This document shows, piece after piece, positions 56,651-64,000 of a DNA stretch of 64,000 bases. The translations under genes and the position numbers were made by a program. Below the pieces are notes generated by a model that had not been told where the DNA came from, ran no database searches, and saw only the letters and a program-made list of their open reading frames with translations. The stretch comes from Gentiana macrophylla (lineage: Eukaryota > Streptophyta > Magnoliopsida > Gentianales > Gentianaceae), in NCBI GenBank assembly GCA_026214975.1, contig CM047809.1, positions 25,208,241 to 25,272,240 of the forward strand, in the 5' to 3' direction. Positions within the stretch are counted from its first letter, which is position 1; each line of letters starts with the position of its first letter.

Positions 56651-57677
56651 TGTAAAGTCCCACATTGGTAAAATAAGAGAATACTCACCCCCATATAAGT
56701 GTGAGACATAAATGTCTTGTCAACTCGGGTTAGCCCTTTTAGACCAAGCGAGGACGGCGGTCTAAGCAGTTGACCGGATATTTATGACTCATTTAGCGCT
56801 ACCAGGCCCGGGGTCTGGGGGCGTTACCGAATGGTATCAGAGCCGACTATCAGACGGAACTATGCGCTGCACCATACAAGAAGCCGGTGTAAGGATGGCC
56901 TCTAGTTACCTCTGGTAGAACGATCCGGGAACAGTCTAGGCCGTCCTGGCAAGGACGCCAGTCCCTTATAAGGGGGGAGAATGTAAAGTCCCACATCGGT
57001 AAAATAAGACAATACTCACCCCCATATAAGTGTGAGACACAAATGTCTTGTCAACTCGGGTTAGCCCTTTTAGACCAAGCGAGGACGGCGGTCTAAGCAG
57101 TTGACCGGATATTTATGACTCATTTAGCGCTACCAGGCCCGGGGTCTGGGGGCGTTACAGAAAGGAGAATGTAAAGTCCACATCGGTAAAATAAGAGAAT
57201 GCTCATCCCCATATAAGTGTGAGACATAAAGGTCTTGTCAACTCGGGTTAGCCCTTTTAGACCAAGCGAGGACGGCGGTCTAAGCAGTTGACTAGAAATT
57301 TATGACTCATTTAAGCGCTACCAGGCCCGGGTCCGGGGCGTTCTGAGAATAATTATCGAGCCGACTATCGACGGAACTATGCGCTTGCACCGTACAAGAA
57401 GACGGTGTAAGGATGGCCTCTAGTTACCTCTGGTAGGGACGATCCAGGAACAGTCTTGGCCGTCCTGGCGAGGACGCCAGTCCCTTATAAGGGGGGAGAA
57501 TGTAAAGTCCACATCGGTAAAATAAGAGAATGCTCATCCCCATATAAGTGTGAGACATAAAGGTCTTGTCAACTCGGGTTACCCTTTTTAGACCAAGCGA
57601 AGACGGCGGTCTAAGCAGTTGACCAGAAATTTATGACTCATTTAGCGCTACCAGGCCCGGGGTCTGGGGGCGTTACA
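56651..57677 (+). mobile_element. TRIM: miniature LTR element in a four-LTR tandem
   Basis: LTRs of about 175-178 bases begin TGTAAAGTCC and end CGTTACA: 56651-56828, 56982-57159, 57170-57344 and 57501-57677. Two internal parts of about 155 bases carry a tRNA-iMet PBS (exact at 56832-56844, damaged in the second copy at about 57350) and a PPT (AAGGGGGGAGAA, 56970-56981). LTRs 2 and 3 are separated by only 10 bases. One TSD pair (CTGGA) flanks the whole block. No coding sequence, as in all TRIMs. No 5S rRNA-like segment is evident, so it is not clearly a Cassandra element. Confidence 0.88.
56832..56844 (+). promoter_or_regulatory. TRIM primer binding site (tRNA-iMet)
   Basis: TGGTATCAGAGCC, three bases after the first LTR, an exact match to the standard PBS. 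Confidence 0.85.
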
Positions 57678-57682
57678 CTGGA
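57678..57682. repeat. TRIM target site duplication, right copy
   Basis: CTGGA after the last TRIM LTR, identical to 56646-56650. Confidence 0.88.
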
Positions 57683-58012
57683 GATGATGATGAAACTCTA
57701 GAAGAATCAGCACAGATGTCTGCAAATGATATTGATGATCGAATTGCAGCATACCTTGAATGGAAAGAAGGTGACTCAAGACTTCAGCTTCAAGACTCAG
57801 AACACATGCTTGCTGAGGAGGCTTGGTTTTTTGATTTTCTGGGGATCACAACCCTGGTTGGTGTACTGGATGAATCTCCACTCTGGGACATGGTTGATGC
57901 GGCAAAAGCTAAACTTCCCCAGATCTCTGACAAAGACAGTGGTGACTCAGAGGATGATAGAGATGACCATGACAATGATGATGGTGATGATCATAATGAT
58001 GATAGTGGCTGA
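57683..58012 (+). pseudogene. RLC-D downstream ORF, part 3, ended by the RLG-4 LTR
   Basis: Open frame in phase with part 2 across the TRIM: ANDIDDRIAAYLEWKEGD, EEAWFFDFLGITTLVGV, LWDMVDAAKAKLPQIS, then a run of Asp/Ser/His. The stop TGA (58010-58012) is made by the first three bases of the RLG-4 LTR, so the true C-terminus lies beyond RLG-4, outside the window. The protein is acidic with no membrane segment. Confidence 0.6.
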
Positions 58013-59748
58013 TAACGGTCATTTTGTGCCCGTTATTCTATGACCTTTATCCCCGATTCTAGTTTAAAGGAGCTATAATAGAGTAATAATAAGTCGTAAT
58101 ACGCCTAATTTGCATATGCCGAGAGTTACGATTCATTATTATGTATTATGAAGTTTTATTATATTATTTGATATTACAGACTGTATTTCATGTGATATTT
58201 GTAGTAACTCAATTGGGAGCACAAGGATGAACTTCGGAGAAGCTTTGATGGATCACGCATTTAATTAAGAAGGCCCAAGATAAAAGAGAAAGAGAGCCCA
58301 GAGCATGTAAGGCTCGGGTCGACCGAGCCTGTGCATTCGGTCGACCGAGTGGGCCTACAAATCGTAAGAAGTTCGGCACATTATTTGAGTCGGTTAGGGT
58401 TCAGAGTGTCGGCATTTTAAGTCGACGGCTGAGGCTCTATATAAACACAAGTCCTTTGTATTTTTATTATGCATTCACCACTATTCATTCATAAAAACAT
58501 ATAAGCAAAATAAGGCTTGTGGAGGTTGCTGGGTTGCAAACATGTAAGCCCTAGTTTATTTTCTCGCTTTTCTTTTAGTAATCAATTTCCCAATTACGCT
58601 TTGATTGTTTGAGTAGTCATTCATATCTAGATGATGTAGATCTAGGATATGACGTTAGAAGGCGATGGTGATACCTTGTCTATAAGGATCCCATATCCTA
58701 CGCCCTCTACCTAATATCTACGGATGAATCATGTGTTTAATTTACGTGTATTTAGATTAGTTTATATGATGTCCTGATGATTCGCTATATAATCCGATTC
58801 GTATATGAAACGCTGAGAAATATGTTCGGGGATGTAAATCTGGGGAGTTAGCCTCTCGGGTGACCGAGAGGTATCACTCGGTCGACCGAGAGCACCCATT
58901 CGGTCGACCGAGAGTTGTCAAACCTGTTTTCATCCGTTAATCACTCACGTCTTTATGATTAGGTTAGCTTAATTGAATTTATTATCTCAGTAGGTATGGC
59001 TATGGCTACGTCACTCGCTTAATTTAATTAAAACGTGTGAAAAGGAAATACCAATATAAGACTCTTAGGTAGGCTTAGGAATTGATCTTCGGACGTTCAG
59101 CGATTATCTAGGTAGGTTTATATTAGGGAATTGCGCGCACCTTGTTACACGTAGATCGTAAACTAGCATGAGACTATAACTTGGTAAGTGTTAGTTGGAC
59201 GAGGTTTGAGTGATCGTCTAGGAAGTACGCCTAACCAAAGGAATGTTGCCCGGACGAGGTGTACGGTTAATATCGGCATCCTTAGAGTAGTAAGCGTGTG
59301 AGTTATATGAGATGGAGGCACCAAGAGGCGAAGTCACGTAACAATAACACAAAGTTGATATAGTGACTCTATCGGTGCTACATCAAGCTTAGAGGATGAC
59401 TCCGTAGCCAATATAAATAGATATGAACGGATTAGTAGTTGATTAGTTTTGTTGTCATATAAATTGTCTAGATCCAAATGATCCTGGTTGTAATTGGGCG
59501 CTTGATTACGTTATGTGTTTACATGTTGTTTATATGTTTGAGTGTGTCTTTCTTTTCTCGTACTTTATGTTGGTCATAGACCGTGTTCGTCAAAACGAAA
59601 TAAATAGGTTGGCTATTTAAGTTAGGATCCACAAATTGATTCTCTCAGGGATCGACTTTAATTTATCTAGCTATACCGCGATTGAACCTAGTTCACTTGC
59701 TAGTGGTTATTTAGGCATCGAGTTAGTAATTTAACTTGACCTCAATCA
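58010..59748 (+). repeat. RLG-4 5' LTR
   Basis: TGATAACGGTCATTTTGTGCC at the start to CTCAATCA at the end, 1739 bases. Palindromic CTCGGTCGACCGAG-type motifs are at 58311-58350 and 58853-58914. A TATA-like CTATATAAAC lies at about 58436. The U5 phrase TCAGGGATCGACTTT is at about 59646. Confidence 0.85.
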
Positions 59749-59754
59749 AGTTTT

Positions 59755-59771
59755 TGGCGCCGTTGCCGGGG
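59755..59771 (+). promoter_or_regulatory. RLG-4 primer binding site (tRNA-Asp)
   Basis: TGGCGCCGTTGCCGGGG, exact complement of the 17 terminal bases of plant tRNA-Asp (with CCA), six bases after the LTR end. Confidence 0.9.
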
Positions 59772-59899
59772 AATCAATGGTCCAACTGCTTAAATGATCT
59801 ACTTGCTTATTTCGTTTTTTGTTTCTGTTTTCTTTTACAAGTAAGTAAAATAAAATAAAAAATAATAATAAAAAAAAATATATTTATATATGCTCTGTA

Positions 59900-59938
59900 T
59901 GTTCGGTCGACCGAACAATGTTGCTCGGTCGACCGAGC
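59900..59938 (+). repeat. RLG-4 leader palindromes
   Basis: TGTTCGGTCGACCGAACA (59900-59917, 18-base perfect palindrome) and GCTCGGTCGACCGAGC (59923-59938, 16-base perfect palindrome), in the untranslated leader after the PBS. Confidence 0.85.
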
Positions 59939-60129
59939 CCTTTCATTGTTCTAAATTATCTGACGGCATTGTTTTCCCTTTGTTTTTGTTTTTCCCCGTC
60001 AGTAGGTTGTAAGCCTAGCAGCAGTATGAGCAATCATACTGACTGTTAGTTTATTGACCGTTTGTTGTTTTTCTCATGTTGCAGATAATCGTAACTAAAT
60101 CACTCGTAAGATTGTTCGTGATAAACAAT

Positions 60130-60297
60130 ATGTCATCAAAACAATTCTCCAAGGTTAAGGAAGAGGTTGTTAACGCTTTTCTGAACCAAGACAACACCAA
60201 TGAAGCCAATGACGCAAAAGTCAAGGAGAGAATAGCAAAAATGAAAGAACGAATTCGTGAAGCCGAAAGTCAAGGGAAGCGAGTGAAGCGTATGTAA
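60130..60297 (+). pseudogene. RLG-4 short gag-side ORF
   Basis: From ATG 60130: MSSKQFSKVKEEVVNAFL, then a charged helical stretch (VKERIAKMKERIREAESQ) and a stop at 60297. It is placed where gag should start. It has no capsid motif, so it is either a gag N-terminus left after a deletion or a chance ORF. Confidence 0.4.
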
Positions 60298-60420
60298 AAG
60301 AGGTATGTGTGCTTTAAATCCCGGCAGTAATTTCTTCGGATTCGGATTCGATTCAGATTCGTATATTGATTATATGGATTACATGTCGGAGATAGAGTCC
60401 GTTCGAGAGTAAGCGTAGAT

Positions 60421-60830
60421 ATGGAACGACCTATAGTCACCTGTGCTAAGGAGGCAAAATATGTTGAAGATGAATCTCGGTTAATGCCAAAGTTAGGTGA
60501 CCCCGGAGCATTCCTTGTAGATGTTACCCTAGAACAAGCACACTTGGGATTGGCTTTAATTGACTCGGATCAAGCTTAAACATTTTCCTAAAAGCCTTTG
60601 CGATAGGAATATGATTCGACTCCCACAAACACCCCGCTAAAAGTGAGATTCATGGATAGTACTAGAACCATCATGTCCGGACAAATGAATAACATGATCA
60701 TTGGTATCGGACAACTTCGGTTTAAGATAGATTTGGTCGTAATGGACATGTAGAGCATCCGTATAGCCCAATTATCTTGGGTAGGTCCTTTATTAATACC
60801 TCTAGAGCCCATATTCGTATAACTAGGCAT
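60421..60830 (+). pseudogene. RLG-4 protease-like remnant
   Basis: In scattered frames: PGAFLVDVTLEQAHLGLALI-DSD, FKIDLVVMDM, and VGPLL-/ILGRSFINTSRAHI. The pattern of a DSxxA-like turn followed by a LVVMDM strand and an ILGR-F segment is that of the gypsy protease C-terminal half (compare VVLDME and ILGRPF). The active site reads D-S-D, not D-S-G, so it is degenerate. Confidence 0.5.
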
Positions 60831-61316
60831 GATATCACATTGTTTGATGCTAAGGGTTCTGAGACTTTTGGGATAAAGAACCCTGAGTTCCCTATTCCGG
60901 TTAGTGTAAACATTATAGAAGTCGTTGGTTCTAAACCGGATGTGATTCCAAGTTCAGAGGAGTGTGATGATGACGATGTTGAAGATCGAGATGAGAAAGA
61001 GGTCCTGACAATCCTAAGCCAAGATAGAGCTGCTCAGCCTGCGCCTGTTGTTAATAATGATGATGTTGAAGCCTCGTTTTCAAAACCTAAGGATGGGAGG
61101 AGGAGAGTCAAGCGGCGAACTCGTAGAGTTCGAAATCAAGAAAGCTCATCGAAGTCTGAAACGATCCCGAAAGTTGGTGCCTGTCTAGATGGACAGTTCG
61201 ATTGTCTTTTCGTCAGACGTACGTCCCACGGAAAGGCACTCGTACAAAGAAATGGCAAGACGTTTTCGGTGAAGGTGAGTCGGATGAAGACCTGGCAAGT
61301 CAAGAACAATTCTTAG
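60777..61316 (+). pseudogene. RLG-4 post-protease ORF
   Basis: A 179-codon open frame that begins inside the protease-like region (GRSFINTSRAHIRITRHD), runs into a long acidic segment (EECDDDDVEDRDEKEV), then a basic one (GRRRVKRRTRRVRNQ), and ends WQVKNNS. The end overlaps, in another frame, a segment finishing with GSRATDLN, which resembles the RLG-3 pol end GRADDLK. RT-RNase H-integrase are thus deleted between 60777 and 61340. The charge pattern does not match a family I know. Confidence 0.5.
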
Positions 61317-61339
61317 AGAGTGATATTTTGGGAAGTCGA

Positions 61340-62180
61340 GCTACCGACTTAAACTGTAGAACTATTTCTATCCTTCGTTATTTTTATCCCTATTTGTATT
61401 TTTTAAATAAGAGTAGCATGAAACGATAAGAAGTTTTTTTTTCTATTTTGCCGTGTTCCGACGACTGTTGAGTTAAGGATGTGCAAAATAATTTTTTTAT
61501 TCGAATCGTTTTTATGTGAAGTGAAGTGTAGTAATTGAATCTTTGTAAAAAAATTTTGTTGATTAAGGAAATAGTATCGTTATTTTACAAATGCTTAGAC
61601 CGATTGTTTGATTTATTCAAGATAAGAATGAGGTTGCTTTTGTGCTTAAGACGATTTATTGGTTAGAGAAAAATTTATGAGGTAGGAATTGCAAGAGTAA
61701 AATAATAAATGTTGGCATGGTTATTTGTTTTAGATAATTTACGGTGTGTCAAAATAATTAAAATGGTCAACACCATTAATTTCTACATATCCCCATTCAC
61801 CTTTCCTCTTCCCAACCATTCACCTTTTTCTTTGACTTCTTTATCCCCAATTCAAATTTTCAAATTCCACCTTCCACCTCATCAATCCCCAACAATATTT
61901 TTCCACCAATCACATTCCACCTTTCCAACTCCATTTTTTCTATTTAAACCACTCACCCTCTCTTTCATATTTCTTCATCCTTTTCCCCATTACCTTCATC
62001 CAAACTCTCCAAATCCCTTTACCCCAATTCCCTGTAGAAATCAAATGGAATTGTTCTGAAAATCTTCATCCATTTCACCATTTTCACTCACCTTGAAAAG
62101 CCTATCGAAATTTTTTCTGATCGATCGATTCAGTCACGGGCCGGATACAGAGCCAGACGCTGTTGCTGTACATTTTCCAC
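61340..62180 (+). other. RLG-4 non-coding leader to env-position ORF
   Basis: Contains GCCGTGTTCCGACG...GGATGTGC (about 61452-61483), shared with RLG-3, and a pyrimidine-rich stretch 61790-62040. Open frames through that stretch are proline/serine/phenylalanine-rich and simply reflect its base composition. Confidence 0.5.
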
Positions 62181-62220
62181 ACTCGGTCAACCGAGTGACC
62201 GCTCTCGGTCGACCGAGAGC
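62181..62220 (+). repeat. RLG-4 palindromes upstream of env-position ORF
   Basis: ACTCGGTCAACCGAGT (62181-62196) and GCTCTCGGTCGACCGAGAGC (62201-62220, 20-base perfect palindrome), the same family motif as in the LTR and leader. Confidence 0.85.
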
Positions 62221-62243
62221 CGGGCTTCCCTCCGCTTCTTTGC

Positions 62244-63174
62244 TTGCCGCTATTATCTATCGTGGATGCCACCGTAAGACGCAGAGCCGCTCAGTTCGTG
62301 GCTGTTGAAGGCAACATCCCATTGATCAACGGGGTACCACAATTCGCTAGTCGGGAGGTATACTCTTCATTTGTTAATCATTTTGTTAATGCCCCCGTCC
62401 ATCGAGCTCGAGGATTGGATTTGGGGAATTGTGGAGACGAGCTTTTAGAATTGGTGGAACGCTATCAATGGCGTGATGTCGTAGCACCCCCTGGGCGAGT
62501 CAACGTCAATTGGGTAAGAGAATTTTATGCTTATTTACGCGTACACCCCCCGACACCAATATCGTACATATTCGTGGCCGACCAATTGTAATTTCTCCGG
62601 TAATGCGATTAATGCTTATTTTGGGGTGGATGTCTCGGAGGACGGGCCGGAGTATATGACGACATTTGACGGGTCCGATGCTTGGTTGGAGGAAGTTGGT
62701 GCCTATCTGGGAATAGAGTGGGATATAGGGGAGATTGCCCGCACTTTTGAGGAAACAAGCTTTAGGAGATGGGAGGATAAATGCCTTAATCGGCTTATCC
62801 GTTCTAATATCTTTCGGGCTAAGCATGTATCTACGGTATACTATACCCATGCCACTTTGCTTTATTGGTTGTACATGGGATGGCCCGTGAATGTGGGGGC
62901 GTTGATACGTAAGGAAATGACAGACGATGCTCTCAAGCCTCGGCACACTTTACCTTTTGGGTCACTGATCACTACATTTTGTGAAGGAGCCGAGTGCCCA
63001 GTGTTAGGCGGCGATTCCTATGTGGGACCGATGCCTGTTCTATCGTTAAGTTCTGTCCCACCACCGGTCATTCACGGTCACGGTCAACAACAAGAAGGGG
63101 AATCCGAGGATGATGCTGACGAAGCCGGCCCGAACAATTTGCAACTAGCACCATTCAATCCAGGATGGGATTAA
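62244..63174 (+). pseudogene. RLG-4 env-position ORF, putative plant transposon protein domain
   Basis: About 300 residues in two frames (shift near 62580): REVYSSFVNHFVNAPVHRA, LVERYQWRDVVAPPGRVNVN, WVREFYAYLRVHPPTP, then NFSGNAINAYFGVDVSEDG, FEETSFRRWEDKCLNRLIR, RAKHVSTVYYTHATLLYWLY, GWPVNVGALIRKEMTD and LPFGSLITTFCEGAECPVL, with an acidic tail (GESEDDADEAGPNN). The series W..V..P...N...VREFYA / INAYFG / LLYWL..G..VNVG.LI / LPF.SLIT is that of the plant domain seen also in RLG-2. No ATG opens the frame, so the start has been lost or lies in a spliced exon. No membrane segment fit for an envelope protein is evident. Confidence 0.65.
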
Positions 63175-64000
63175 GTATTTTGATTTGAGGGTCATTTCCT
63201 TTAATTAACAAGTTCTTTTTATTTTGACTCCATTCTACTAGTATGTCGTGTTATATAGAGCAAGTTTCTCTGTTTCCTAAATTCGAACTCATGTAATGTT
63301 TTGGACTTGTTGAAATGTATTGAAATGTAATCATTAATTAATGGACTTAAAAATGTTTAAGGAAATTGTTATACCTTTTACGGTCCCTTTTTTCTGATTA
63401 TTACGGTTTGGACTAATCCTGTAACGAGTTGCGAGCTTTGTTTAAAATATGTGTTGCAGTGATTATTTTTCTGCCCTGCTATGGAGCTAATGCTCAGTGC
63501 TCGTTGAATGCTACCAAGTCCTAAGACTTGTTCAAACTTCCACGCTTATCCGAGCTAAGTTCCTTTTCTCGAGCGTGTTATTTCGGTTTTTATACATTGG
63601 GTACAATGCATGGTTTAAGTGGGGGGTACAAGTCACTTAGCTCAAATGAGTAATTCCATATATCAAATAATAAATAAAATGAAAAAAAAAATTTAAAACT
63701 TTTAAACTTAGAATCACATTTACTTTTGTGAGTTCCTGATAATTATATCTAATAAGAAGTAAACCATATTTCATGAGTACGTGATCACTTTATACTTCTG
63801 CGATTTCTTGATTAGTAAACTTAATGATATTCATATTGTCCGTTGCAAGTAGTTGTTTATTATTCACTTATTCAATAATTGAATCGAGCTGCACTACGCT
63901 TGTTATAAAAGGTAAAATTATAATATGTACATTGCATAGATGATTGATTATGCTTACCTAGTGTCAAATTTATCGTCTGATGTGTTCCTAAAGATTCTAG
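63175..64000 (+). other. RLG-4 non-coding 3' region, to window edge
   Basis: No coding motif apart from the PPT-like box. It has the same relative place and AT-rich look as 41054-42537 of RLG-2 and 53211-54709 of RLG-3. Confidence 0.5.
63614..63630 (+). promoter_or_regulatory. RLG-4 internal PPT-like box
   Basis: TTTAAGTGGGGGGTACA after ACATTGGGTACAATGCATGG. By analogy with RLG-1 to RLG-3 this is the upstream box; the LTR-adjacent PPT should be roughly 0.9-1.0 kb further right. Confidence 0.6.

Larger units (their letters stand above)
44101..58009 (+). mobile_element. RLC-D: SIRE-like copia with downstream ORF, interrupted three times
   Basis: Copia gag tail, protease, integrase N-part, RT, RNase H, and then a separate ORF downstream of pol, the layout of SIRE/Maximus-type copia elements. 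It is cut on the left by the RLG-2 LTR, internally by RLG-3 and a TRIM, and on the right by the RLG-4 LTR. The host pieces rejoin logically once the insertions with their TSDs are taken out, which proves the nesting order. No LTR of RLC-D itself lies in the window. Confidence 0.75.
58010..64000 (+). mobile_element. RLG-4: Athila-like gypsy, pol-deleted, 3' end beyond window
   Basis: 5' LTR, exact tRNA-Asp PBS, short gag-side ORF, protease-like region, pol tail, env-position ORF and internal PPT-like box, all on the plus strand. RT, RNase H and integrase core are missing, as in RLG-3. The LTR-adjacent PPT and 3' LTR should lie just right of the window edge. It is related to the solo LTR at 31284-33077. 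Confidence 0.83.

Noticed and set aside
56651..57677. Identity of the TRIM as Cassandra
   Set aside because: The LTR start and size are similar, but I see no 5S rRNA-like segment in the LTR.
57716..58012. Acidic 98-codon ORF as a possible host gene
   Set aside because: It is in phase with the copia RLC-D downstream ORF across the TRIM and its stop is made by the RLG-4 LTR.
61709..62059. 116-codon open frame rich in Pro, Ser and Phe
   Set aside because: It follows a pyrimidine-rich stretch of the RLG-4 leader; the composition alone explains it and no motif is present.

Overview
The window is a retrotransposon island in a plant nuclear genome, almost certainly a dicot. I find no convincing host gene. 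Everything that can be recognised is mobile DNA: Ty1/copia and Ty3/gypsy polyprotein remains, long LTRs with plant-type primer binding sites (tRNA-iMet and tRNA-Asp), a large non-coding LTR element, a TRIM, a SINE and hAT-type MITEs. Nearly every coding region carries frameshifts or stops. The species cannot be named from the sequence. Element names below (RLC = copia, RLG = gypsy) are local labels.

Layout. 1-2636: minus-strand copia RLC-A, cut by the window edge. 2637-4451: non-coding DNA with a short minisatellite. 4452-5815: 5' part of plus-strand copia RLC-B, cut in its protease by minus-strand gypsy RLG-1 (5816-12647: 3' LTR, PPT, pol, protease). RLG-1 is in turn cut by a minus-strand, non-coding, long-LTR element in an LTR-internal-LTR-internal-LTR array (12648-22055). 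22056-25723: mostly anonymous, with a tRNA-derived SINE and a probable MITE. 25724-30945: plus-strand copia RLC-C with a hAT MITE in its LTR. 30946-34314: probable minus-strand copia LTR (RLC-E) holding a gypsy solo LTR. 34315-44100: plus-strand gypsy RLG-2 (protease tail, RT, integrase, an orphan ORF, an env-position ORF, 3' LTR). 44101-58009: plus-strand copia RLC-D with a downstream ORF that is split by a full-length pol-less gypsy (RLG-3, 48419-56462, TSD CCTAG), by a tandem TRIM (56651-57677, TSD CTGGA), and finally by the 5' LTR of gypsy RLG-4 (58010 to the right edge).

How the parts relate. The four gypsy elements have the non-chromodomain, Athila-like layout: tRNA-Asp PBS where it is preserved, a pol ending in a short tail without a chromodomain, a long 3' region, and in two of them an ORF in the env position. 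RLG-3 and RLG-4 have lost reverse transcriptase, RNase H and the integrase core, so if they moved recently they depended on another element. Two shared features are not explained by ordinary annotation. Each gypsy family carries its own short, self-complementary motif repeated in the LTR and again at set internal places. Each also has a second PPT-like box about 0.9-1.0 kb upstream of the LTR-adjacent PPT. Many differences between sister LTRs are one-base indels in short homopolymers, so some frameshifts may be assembly error.
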